From Pleodorina starrii (taxonomy: Eukaryota > Chlorophyta > Chlorophyceae > Chlamydomonadales > Volvocaceae): a stretch of DNA of 64,000 bases. The DNA lies in contig BRXU01000004.1 in assembly GCA_030267565.1 (NCBI GenBank), positions 6,135,001 to 6,199,000 on the forward strand, written 5' to 3'. Position 1 is the first letter of the stretch. Every line of letters starts with the position of its first letter. A program made the position numbers and the translations under genes. Under the pieces are notes generated by a model. That model saw only the letters and a list, made by a program, of their open reading frames with translations. It ran no database searches and was not told the origin of the DNA. This document shows, piece by piece, positions 48,974 to 60,900 of the stretch.

Positions 48974-51900
48974 ATGGATCCGTTTCTGGCCGCGCTCGGG
49001 CCTGCCGCGTCTCGCGCGCGGATCTTTGAAAATGTGAGCTCGCGCCTTTGTTCGCGGTCGACGCTTTGGGAAGCCTCTTGCCCCGTGCCCCGAGTCATGA
49101 CAAGGCACACGCTCTCAAGGTCCTTGCGCTGACAGGCGACGTGTTGTTTTCGTTTTGTGCTCCGCTCCCTCTCTTTCTCGCAGGCCAGGACGTATGCCTC
49201 GATGCAGGGCGGCGATCTTTCGCAGCGCATTATCGAGAAGCTGAACAGGTGCGTGTACCCCATGAAGCATCTTCCCACACTCCAGGTGTCGTTGTTGGAT
49301 ACTGTGTGCAGGTGTTGTTGTCTTCAAATTGGTTTGCGGGGAGGGCTGCCCGCGATAACGACATTCCTGCCCGCAAACGCGCATGAAGCGTATGTTCCGT
49401 CGCCTCGCCTCTGGCCCAAACCCACTGTTTTCCCTTCCTTCTTCTTCACGTGCAGATTGCAGGGCCGTGTGGAAGCCAGGGACCCCACCGTCCGGCGCCG
49501 CCGCGCCGTCGTCGGGGCCCCATCCAGGTCCGCCGGCGCCGCGTCAGGACCTCCCGCCCCATCCAGATCTGCCGCCACCACCGCCACCGCTGGCACCGCC
49601 GCCGCTGTACCCACAGCCACCGACTCTTCGCCGCCACGTGGCAAACGGAAGCGACCCAGATCGGCGTCGCCAGTTCGCGGCAGTTCGCAGCAGATCAGCG
49701 CTGGCGTCGACGAGCCTGAAGCCCCTCACGGAGAGCGCCCCGGCTCGACGGCGACACCACCGTCGCAGCCGGGCGCAAGCGGCGCAGAGCCGCCAGTCGC
49801 GGCCGCAACCACGGCGCCGGCGGCGGCGGCGCCGGCGGCGGCAGCTCCGCGGGCGCCCACCGTGCAGTCTGAGTCAGCGGCGGAGCCGGGGCCGATCGAC
49901 GCCGCCATGTGGGTCCGGGCGCGCGCGGCGGCGAGGGTGGCGATGTGCTGCGCCGCGGACTTGCGGCGGAGCCGGGGCGCGCGGCGGGTGTATGGCATCG
50001 GCTTGCCCCGCGCCGCCGCCGGCGCCGACGGCCGTGGCGCCGATGCCACGGCCAGCAGCGCCGGCGGCGCAGCTAAAGCGCTTTCGGGGGCCGATTCCGG
50101 CGCCGGCGTCGGCGCCATCCTCGACTTGCGCGGCCAGACGCTGCCGCTTCAGTTGGAGGCTGCTACTACGGAGACGGGGGAGGCTCAGCCGGCGGCGGCG
50201 GCGGCGGCGGCTGCGCACGTGCCCGGTGCCCCGGTAGTTACCGGCGGCGCCGCTGAGGAGCTGCCAGCGGCGGCGCGCACTGTCGGCCAGGGACTGACAC
50301 AGGCGGCAGCCGGCAGTTCAGAGGCGGCTGCTGCCTCGCCCGCTTCGCCGGAGCAGGAGCAGGAGCAGCGGGGGCCGCAGCCAACGGAGGCAACGCAGCC
50401 GCCGCCACTGCAGCAGCCGCAGCAGAGGGGCCTCGGCGCCCCGCACCTGCTGCCTGCCCAGGTGCCAGTGGGCAAGATCGCGAAGGCGCTGGAGAGGTGG
50501 GTCCGGGCTGGAGGGGGGTTGTGATATAGGATTTCTAGGCAGGAGGAGTGTCGTGCCATGCGGGAAGCCGCTGCCAATACTGCTCGGCGCCACGCCACCC
50601 CGCGTCCGACCGCAAACAACCCCAGCCGCACCTGATCCACATCAGATCAACACCATAGCTGGACAACGCACCTCCTGGCTTTCCCATGGTTCTTGTCCTG
50701 GTCCTGTTTGTCAAACCCGCTGGCATTCCCGCGGGCAACAACAAGACCGATTGCCCGCCCGCCCGGCCCGCCCCCCCGCCCGCCCGCCCGTCCGGCTCGG
50801 CCGCCCGGCCGCCTGCGTACTGTGTTTCCCCGTGGCGCAGGCAGCAGCAAGTGCTGGCCTCCACTCACCCCGATACCGACCCGCGGGTCCGTCTGGACGC
50901 CGCCATCACGTCCAAGCTGCTGGTTTCCAGCCGGCTGCTGCACCGCCTGCGGGGTCAGGTGCTGGCGGCGGTGCGAACCGGGGTGGCGCTGCCGCTGGGC
51001 AGGTGGGTGGAAGGTTGTGAGCTGCTGGGTACTGGCGCGGGTGTGTGGGTGACGGCGCGGTGTGACCCACATTTGCCACATACAGCATCGGACCAGGCGA
51101 TCGTGCCCGCGTCAAGGAATTATATATATAATATGCGTCATATATATAATATGCGTCATGAAAACAAAATCAGAGGCGATTTAAGGTGGTCGGTGGGCCA
51201 GGGGGACCAGTGCCCGCTTCTGCACCGTTTTTCAGTCGGCGGTGTTCCGTACCGTGTTCCGTACCGGAAAGCAAAGGAATTGTGGGTTTGTGAAATGAGG
51301 CACTCCTGGGCGGTGCAGGCGCCAACTCACATCGAAAACCAGCCGTACCAAACGCACTGCGGCTTACCCCTTGCCCGCGCCACACACACACACCCTGGGT
51401 TACCCGCTCCTTGATGTGGTGTTCGCAGCGCGCGTCTGCCGCCCGGCGCCCCGCGAGGCCCGGCGGCGGCCCTGTGGATGGTGGCCAGGGAGACACTGGA
51501 GGAAGCGAAGGAGAGGGCGGCCTGGGCTGCTGCGAGCGCGGAATGCGTGCAGGTGGCAAAGGCGGCGGCGGCAGCAACGGCAGCGGCGGCGCGACGTAAG
51601 GTGCGGCGGGGGTGCATCCAAGTTCGAAAACGAAATCGGTTAATCATCGAGCCTGGCATTGGCAAAACTGTACTTGGACGAATAAATACTGAGCGGGGCC
51701 TTCGCCTGACAGCTGCGGTAGCCTTGGCCGCCGTTGCCACAGCCGGTTTGGTTCTCGCGCCAGCTTTGTGAACGCCTCATGCGTCGCTTGCCGTACCGTA
51801 TCTCGCAGGCCCGAGGCGGCGCGACTGCCGCGCCCGAAACTGCGGCCGCGGCGGCAGCCGCTGGCGCCGCCGCCATCGCCGCGGGCGGCGGCTGGAGCTG

Positions 51901-54900
51901 CTGGGGAGGCGGACTGCGGGGCCGCGCCGGCGCGGCGGCGATGGCGGCGACGGTGGCAACGGGCGTGGCCGGCTGGCACTCGGAGGCGGTGGCGGAGATG
52001 AAGCGGCGGCGCGAGGAGGCGGCGCGGCGGCGCATAGAGCTGCTCAAGTCGAGCGACATGCAGGTTGGACCGTCGACTGTTGAACAGGTCCCGCCTCGCT
52101 CCGCCTCACCTCGCCTCACCTCGCCTCGTCGTAGATGGGCCGGAGCTTCTTGAGAGCGGTGGTTTGGGCGCACCGATGACCCACGGGTCGGCCCATGTTG
52201 TGTTTGGCATGTGGCAGGGGTTACGCGCTGGCGGGTAGATCCAGTTGTAGATCCAGTGGGCCGTGCATTGGGTCGAGTGCTTGGCTGCCTGCCCGCAGTG
52301 CATCTCCCGGCGCCGCGCCCGCCCCCCACATCGTCCCATCCCATCCCCTCCCCCATCGAGCGCTGCGGCGCCTGTCTCCAACCTCCCCTCCCCACCCCTT
52401 TCCCATCCGCTCTCGCTCCCTCCGCTCTGCTCGTCCCTCTCGTCTACCGCGACGTCGTACAGTCGTACCTGGCCATGGTGCGCGCCGAGAAGAGCTCCAG
52501 GCTGTCCGAGATGCTGCGTCAGACGGACGAGTGCCTCAGGTCCTTTGCGGCGAGGCTGGGGCTCGACAAGGAGCTGCTAGGAGGAGGCGGAGGCGGCGGG
52601 GAAGCGGGCGGCAGCGAAGGGGGCGGCTCGGAGTCCAGGGGCGGCGGCAACAGCGGCGGCGGCGGCTCGACGGATGCGCTGTTGGAGAGCAGCGAGGGCT
52701 GGGGCCGGCTGGCGACGCGGCTGGCGGCGGACATTCCGCAGCAGCCGCCCGGCCTCAAGGCGGAGCTGCGGCAGTACCAGATGCACGTGAGCGGTTGGGC
52801 GGTTGGGCGGTTGACTCACATGCGCTCCATTTCACATGACGCTCCCCTCGCTTCTTTCTTTCAGCTGACGCCAGCTCATGGGCGCCTCTGCCTTGCGCAC
52901 CCTCCCCTCAAGCCTCAACCTCCTTTCACGTAACGTCTGGAACCTCTCCCAAGTAGTGTACCCTCGTCCCCCCTCCCCGCCCTCCCCTCTCTTCCTTTCC
53001 CAGTCCCCTCTCCCCTCTCTCCCCCTCTCTCTCCCCCTCCCCCTCCTTCCCTCGGCCCCCCCCCCAGGGTCTCCGCTGGCTGGTGGGTCTCCACGACGCC
53101 GGTCTCAACGGCATCCTGGCCGACGACATGGGCCTGGGCAAGACGCTGCAGGTGATCGCCCTCATGACGTACCTGGTGCAGGTCCGCGGCGCGGCGGAGG
53201 CGCCCTTCCTCATCGCCGCGCCCTCCTCCGTGCTGCCCAACTGGGCTTCGGAGCTGGCGAGGTGGGCGCCTGGACTGCGGGTGGTGGACTACCGCGGCTC
53301 GGCGGAGACCCGGGAGCGGATCTGGTTCGAGCAGGTAATTGGGGGGGGGGAAGTGGGGGGAAGTGGGGGGAATGGGGAGAAGGGCGGGGGACCCGGGGCC
53401 ACCACCACCATCACCACCACCACCACCACCACCGCCGCCACCACCACCACCATCACCACCACCGCCGCCACATCACATCACATAACCACCATCATCCCCT
53501 TACATCTCCTCTTCCGTCCTGCCCTCCCGCCCTCTCGCGCTCTCGTCCGCATGATCTCATGATCTCAGATCTGCGGCCATGGCGGCAAGAACCGCTCCGG
53601 CTCCGGCTCCGGCCGCTCCGCCCCCGGCCCCGGCTTCCACGTGCTGCTGACCAGCTACGAGTTCCTGATGGGCCGTCACGACCGACCGCGCCTGGCCCGG
53701 CTGCGCTACTCGCACATCATCGTGGACGAGGGCCACCGGCTCAAGAACGCGGGCTGCAAACTCAACGCGGAGCTGGGCCACTACCGGGCCACAAGCAGGC
53801 TGCTGCTCACAGGTGGGAATGGATGTGGGGGTGGGTGGGGTGGGGGAGGGGGTGGGAGGAGGGAAGGGATGTAAGGAGGCCATGCGTCATTGGTACTGGC
53901 TGCGCGGGGGGGGGAAGGGAGTGCTGCGAGGTGAGGGACCCGAAACCGCCGCCCCACACCGCACCCCGGATCCCCCGTCGTCCTCCCAAGCGCCCCCGTC
54001 CTGCCGTCCGGTCCCCCCCGCGCCTCACGTCTCACGTCCCATACACCACTCACAGTCTCACACCCCACCCCAACCCCATGCAGGCACCCCGCTCCAGAAC
54101 CGTTTGGACGAGCTTTGGGCGCTGCTCAACTTCCTGATGCCCTCCCTCTTCGACTCCGGTGACGACTTCGCGGCCTGGTTCTCCGCACCGCTGGAGGCGC
54201 TCAAGGGCGCGGGCGGGTGCGGCTCCCGGGAGGGTGACGTGGCGGCCCTCAGCCAGGAGGAGTACCTGCTCGTCACCAGCCGCCTGCACCAGGTGGGTGG
54301 GCGTTTTGCCGTACCACGCACGACAGGGTACGATGCCTGCCGTAAGAAAACGGAACCTGTGTGTGTGTCGTATGGTGTGTCGTACATGACGTGGAAGGGA
54401 GGTACCGCAGGGGGACTGCGGGGTCGGGGTGTGTGTTTGTGTTTGTGTGTGTGTGTGTGTGGGGGGGGGGTGATGTGCGGGGTGCGTGAGGGAGGGTGGC
54501 TGGTGTTTGGCAAGGGCGGGAGGAGGGTGAGGCATCCAACCGCAGCTGCGGAAGGTCGTTGATTGGAAAGGCGAAAGACCGCAATGCAAGGAAGTGCAGT
54601 GACCGCCACCGCACCGACACTCAACACTGACGCTACCCCCAAATCCCACAATCGCACAAACCCGCAATCCCCCCAAAACCCGCAGGTCCTGCGGCCCTTC
54701 ATGCTGCGCCGGCTGAAGGAGTCGGTGGCTTCGGAGCTGCCCGCCAAGAGCGAGGTGGTGCTGACGGCGGCGCTGGGGCCCTACCAGGCGGCGCTGATGG
54801 GCATCGTGAAGAACGGCTTCGAGAGGGCGGCGGCGGCGTCCGCGGTGGGCGGCGGCGGCGGTGGCGGCGGCGGCGGCAGTGGTGCCACGGCGGTCAACCG

Positions 54901-57900
54901 GGCGGTTAACAACACGGTCATGGAGATGCGGAACATCTGCAACCACCCCTTCATCAGGTGGGCTTTTGTGTGTGTGTGTGTTTTGGGGGGTGGGGGGTGG
55001 GGGTGGCGTGAGATGGTCGGCGTATGCATGCTGGTCAGATGTCGCTGCTGGTGCTGGTGATGGTGATGGTGATGGCCGAGGCGTGGAGGGCCGAGGCGAC
55101 CTCCCCGACCCTCCGGTGCTGGTGCCCGACATGACTAGACAGGACGTGACATGGCATGACACGATATGACGTGACATGTCGACAAGCCCGCAACGAGCGC
55201 GTTCCGTTTTCAGGACGCCGTGTTTGGCCCGCCTACCGGCCGCCTGACCCCTTTTCCGTACCCTAATCCGCCGCTGCCCCGCTGCGACTTCCCTCCCCTC
55301 CCTCCCCTCCCTCCCCTCCCTCCCCTCCCTCCCCTCCCGCCCCGCCCTCCCCTCCCTCCCCGCCCTCCCCTCCCTCCCCTCCCTCCCCTCCCTCCCCTCC
55401 CTCCCCTCCCTCCCCTCCCTCCCCTCCCTCCCCTCCCTCCCCTCCCTCCCCTCCCTCCCCTCCCTCCCCTCCCTCCCCTCCCTCCCCTCCCTCCCCTCCC
55501 TCCCCTCCCTCCCCTCCCTCCCCTCCCTCCCCTCCCTCCCCTCCCTCCCCTCCCTCCCCTCCCTCCCCTCCCTCCCCTCCCTCCCCTCCCTCCCCTCCCT
55601 CCCCTCCCTCCCCTCCCTCCCCTCCCTCCCCTCCCTCCCCTCCCTCCCCTCCCTCCCCTCCCTCCCCTCCCTCCCCTCCCTCCCCTCCCTCCCCTCCCTC
55701 CCCTCCCTCCCCTCCCTCCCCTCCCTCCCCTCCCTCCCCTCCCTCCCCTCCCTCCCCTCCCTCCCCTCCCTCCCTCCCTGTAGCAAGCTGCACCCCGAGA
55801 TGGGCGAGTCCCTGCTGCCTCCCCCCGCCCAGCGCCACTGCGGCCTGCCCCCCCTGGTCACCCTCTGCGGCAAGATGGACCTCCTGGACCGCATCCTCGT
55901 CCGACTGCACGCAATACCACCCACCACCACCACCACCGCCATCACCACCACCACCACCACCGCTAGTGCAACCGCCGCAGGCGGCGCCGAAGGCGCCGCC
56001 GGAGCCGCCGGAGGCGGCCCCGCGCCGCCGGGGCCGCCTGCGGCGGCGCCCGCTCCTCGTTGCGTTGTTCGTCGTCACAAGGTGTTGTTGTTCGCCACCA
56101 TGACTCGAGCTCTGGATCTGGTGGAGGAGTATTTGGAGTGGCGGGGCTTCGAGTGGGCGCGGCTGGACGGCAGCACGGCGGCGGCGGAGCGGGGGGCGCT
56201 CATCGCCGACTTCAACCGGCCGGGTGGGTGGGTCCCGTGGGTCGGTTGGCTCGGTTGGCCCGGTAGGCGGGCGCTGCGAGACGGGTCTTGGGTTAGGGTC
56301 TGTTGGCGGTGTGCGAGGCGCGCGGTGCTGAGCCGTGTGCTGCTGGCGGCCCGGCTTGGAGGCGTCCGTCATTGGAGGACGAGTTCGGCAGCGGGCACCA
56401 CGCTCTACCTCGTACCTCCCCCCCTTCGTAACTCGCCCCTCTTCGAGCCCACGAAGACACACCTCACTGTCCTTCCCGTGCCTCCCCACGACCCCTGCGC
56501 CCTCTTTTGGTCCCCACCACGTTCGGTCCCGTGCGTCGTCGTCTTGCGCCATCGGCCTTCCCCAGCTGGCTGGCTGGGTCCGTTCGCTGACGCCGTCTCC
56601 GTTCCTTCGCTGCGGCAGCCCTTCTCTTTTACTCTCCTTCTGCCCGGCCTTGCCTCCCTGCTGCTGTCGGCCTCTGCCGCACCCGGGGGCTGCCCCACGT
56701 CCAGCTGGCTCCCTTCACCAACACTGTCTCCGGGCCAGCGCTGGCCCCATCATTTCTAGCCGGTTCACACTGCCCTCCTTGTCCTCGCTCTGCTTATCCG
56801 CAGACTCGGACACCTTCGTCTTCCTGCTGAGTCTCAAAGCGGGCGGAGTGGGGCTCAACCTGCAGGTCGGGTTCGTTCGGGGGGAGGGGGGGCAGCAGAG
56901 CGGGAGGCCAGTTGAAGCTGAGGGGCTGCGGCTGCGAAGCAGCCGAGGGAGGCAGGTGCCGTATCGTACGGTGTTGCGAGCAGAGCACGGGGGGCTGTCA
57001 TTAGCCGGTCTGCACTGGGTTGCGCTCGGCTGCCTTAGGCAGCCCTGCTGGGGAATGCACGCCCCTTGCTGCTCTTCTTGACCTTCCTTTGCTTGCCCGC
57101 CTCTCGCGCCTCTCCTGCCTCTCCCGCCCTCCCACCCTCCCGCCGCGCCAGGCCGCCGACACGGTCATCCTGTACGACACCGACTGGAACCCACAGCTGG
57201 ACCTGCAGGTACGGGCACGGCAGTAGTACGGACAGCCCGACCCGTACGAAACCATTTCAGGTCAACTGGAGGCTCCCAGAAGCCGCGCGTGCTCTTGATA
57301 GCGGTAAAGCAGTGTCCCCGCCCAGGCCCCCAAGCCTTCAACTCGCCGCAGCCAGCCGCGCCACCCATTCACTTCTGCCGAGCTCCCTCGCCGCCTCGCG
57401 CGTTCCCCAGCCGCCCTTGGGAACGTCCCCCCAACCACTGTAGCGGACAGCGACGGATTCGGACGGGCCAGCGCACTCCGCAGCGTAGCGCTCTCCTTGA
57501 GCTCTCCAATCCCGTCACGTGGGTAACCCTCTGGACACCTGTCGACCCGCTTACCCCAGGCTCTCCGGCCTGTCAACCACGTGTCAAAACCTGAAACCCC
57601 TCAACCCTTCGCTGCGAATTTCCCGTATTAAGCCCTCCACACACCCTCTCCGCTCGAGGCTCGCTGTCCTTCAAATTCCACCCCCGGCTGTTTGTTCTCA
57701 TGTGCCCTCCCCCGCTCCCCCCCCCCAAACACGCACACACACTCCCCCCTGCAGGCCCAGGCCCGCGCGCACCGCATCGGCCAGACCCGCGAGGTGCGTG
57801 TGTTCCGACTGCTGACTGCCGGCAGCATCGAACAGCACATCGCTGCGGTGGCGGAGGAGAAGCGCAAGTTCGCAGACAGCTCCATCACCGGTGGGTGGGT

Positions 57901-60900
57901 AGTGCGGGTGGGTGGGTAGGCGGGTGGGTTTGGTCCCGGCTGGGGGGCAAGAGGCTGGCTGGGGCCTGACCCATGGGTCAGCAGGTGTGGTCCCGGCTGG
58001 GTGGCAGGCAGGCTGGCTGGCCGTATGGAGTCGTTGTAAGACCGACGGACTGACGGGCTGGCTGCCTTGGCCTGGCCGTGAGGCTTTCGGATCTGGTTGG
58101 GGCCATGGGCAGCGAGCCGGGGTGCGGGTTGGTGAGGGCAGCCTGTGGGAGGGGTATCACAGGGTGCTGGCTGCACAGGTCCACAGGCACTCGCTAGACA
58201 GCAGCAGTATGGGGCCCAATAAACACACCACACCTAACCACATGCACATGCACATGCACATGCACATGCACATGCACATGCACATGCACATGCACATGCA
58301 CATGCACATGCACATGCACATGCACATGCACATGCACATGCACATGCACATGCACATGCACATGCACATGCACATGCACATGCACATGCACATGCACATG
58401 CACATGCACATGCACATGCACATGCACATGCACATGCACATGCACATGCACATGCACATGCACATGCACATGCACATGCACATGCACATGCACATGCACA
58501 TGCACATGCACATGCACATGCACATGCACATGCACATGCACATGCACATGCACATAACGCGGTCTTGGTCTTCATCCACCGCTCGACTCGGCGGCCACGC
58601 CCCTACTACCACCGCCAACCGCCGCGCCATCACGCCTCATCTCCACATCACCTCTTGGCCATCCCGCCCCTCCACCCCTCCACCACCGCCACTCCGCCAA
58701 GACACCCCTACGCCCCTCCGCTCCTCCGCTCCGCAGGCGGCTTCTTCGACGGCCAGACCAGCGCCGAGGAGCGCCGCGAGTACCTGCTCAAGCTGCTGGC
58801 AGATACCGGAGGAGCAGCACCAGGCGCCGGCGGAGGCGGAGGCGGAGGCGCCGCAGGCGGCGGCGCCGGAGGCGCAGCGGCGGCGGGCATGTTGAGCGAC
58901 TCGGAGCTGAACCGCCTGGTGGCGCGGGGGCCGGAGGAGCTGGCATTCCTGGAGGCGGAGGATGAAAAGAGGCGCCGCGCAGCACCGGCTGCTGCTGCTG
59001 CGGCGGCGGTGCCAGGGGGCGGGGAGGCGGCCGCAGGTGCGTGTGGGAGGGCGGCGGATCAGCCCGTGGGTCGGGGCTTCGGCCCCCGCACACCCCTTTT
59101 TTACACGCACGCTCACGCCCCTCACACATACACGCCCACCACCACCACCCCGTTCCCTCACTCGCTTGCAGGCCCCCTCGCCTCTTCCGGTCGCTACAGC
59201 CGCCTGCTGCCGAGCGAGGTGTGCGCCCCCCTGTCGGAGGCTGCCCTGGAGGCCAACCGGCCCAAGAATCCGGACGAGGGCAAGGTGTTTGGACGCGGAA
59301 TGCGCCGCGTCAACTCCGACTCGGTAGCCATGGCGGCAACGACGACCACGACCGCGACCACGCGCAGCGGTTGCGGCGGCCGCGGCAGCGATGGCGGCGG
59401 CGTCGGCAGCGGCGGCGGCCGCGGCAGCGTCGGCAGCGGCGCGGAGGACGGCAGCCGGGCGGGCGTCAAGCGGCCGTCCAAGGCGCCGATGCTGCCGCCG
59501 CAGCCGCCGCCCGACGTGGCGTGTGATGGGGACCTGCGCCGCCGGGCTGAGCTCCAGACCGGCTCTTGCGGCAGCAAGGGCGGAGGCGAAGGCGGAGGCG
59601 AAGGCGGAGGAGCAGCCAAAGACGCGGTCGGCGGGGGCCGGCCCGGCGGCTCTGCCGCGCAGCCCGTGGCGACCGCCGCGCCGGGGCCGCCGGCCGCGGA
59701 TGGGCAGGGAGGTCCCGCCCAGGCGACGCAGGCGGCGGTAGAGGCGGCGGCGGCAGGCGAAGATGCCGCTGGCGACGGGTCCGCACAGCCGAGTCCGTCT
59801 CCATTGAGCCCCGGGAAGCGCGAGGTTGGGGGATGCGGCAGCGGCGCGCCGAGCCTGCCGCAGCAGCAGTCTCCGGCGGGCGGCGCCGCGGCGGCGGCAG
59901 CAGCAGCGGCAGCGGCAGCGGAGGCGACGGAGGGGAACCTGCGTGGTGCGGAGCTGCGGGTGGGTGACCGGCCAATGGTCGGCGGGGAACAAAACGTGTA
60001 GTTCATTTTCTTCTGAGCAGGAGGACATGTGCAATGATACGGTGTGGAAAGGATGAACTGTTGCGCCGACTGGTGTTGCCTTCCGTTGGCGAAAGTGGTT
60101 GCTTTCTTGGAAGAGGGGACACCGGTGAACATCTGTGCCGGCGCAAAGCGGCGCAACGTGAGGGCGTTCCGTTCCCCACGTGAGCTGCCCTGTCTGTGCG
60201 CCGCTGGCCGATGCCGTGTCTCCACTTCTTCAGCATAATCCGTGTTACCGCCGTTGTCACGGCGGCGAGTTCGAGCCCGAACTCGAGCATGTTGGTTTGG
60301 GTTGCAGGTGCGGGCGACGCGTCCGGGGTACTCGCTCCGTGCTGCGCCGTACGACGCGCGCCCGCGCACCCGCGCACCCGTCACGCCTGATGCCGCCAAA
60401 TTCAAGCTTAAACTCGCCCCGCAACCCCGCCCCCGCAACCCCGCCCCCGCAACCCCGCCCCCGCAACCCCGCCCCCGCAACCCGCCCCCGCAACCCGCCC
60501 CCGCAACCCGCCCCCGCAACCCGCCCCCGCAACCCCCCCCCGCAACCCGCCCCCGCAACCCCGCGCCCGCAACCCCTCGCCCGCAACCCTGCCGCGCAGG
60601 TTGCGGTGGGTCGTGACGGTCAGACCCGCTACGGCTCCGTCAGCGACTTTGACCCCAACCGCCCGCGCTACAAGTGGTGCCTGCAGTTCAAGGACGGCGG
60701 CGACCGAGCGACCGAGTGGGGCTTCCTGTCCTCCGACCGCACCACCTGGCTCACCCACGGCTACAAGCGCCGAGTGGTGGCGATGACCCGCCGCGACGGT
60801 GAAAGCGACGCCAACGGCGGCGGCGACGGCGGCGGCGACGCGCCGGCGGGGGCTGGGACGGGCGCCGCCAGCCAGGAGGACGGTGGCAGCGGCGGTGGTA

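Noticed and set aside
54050..56552. Giant minus-strand frames (636 and 429 codons) of Gly-Arg-Glu and Gly-Glu-Gly repeats, and the plus-strand Pro-Pro-Leu frame at 55220-55783
   Set aside because: Products of the 9 bp repeat, whose length is a multiple of three; they cross real exons of the remodeller on the other strand or lie in its intron 11.
57912..58895. His-Met repeat frame and the Cys-Met, His-Val and Ala-Cys frames on the other strand
   Set aside because: They read the (CATGCA)n intron repeat; only the part from 58737 onward belongs to a real exon.
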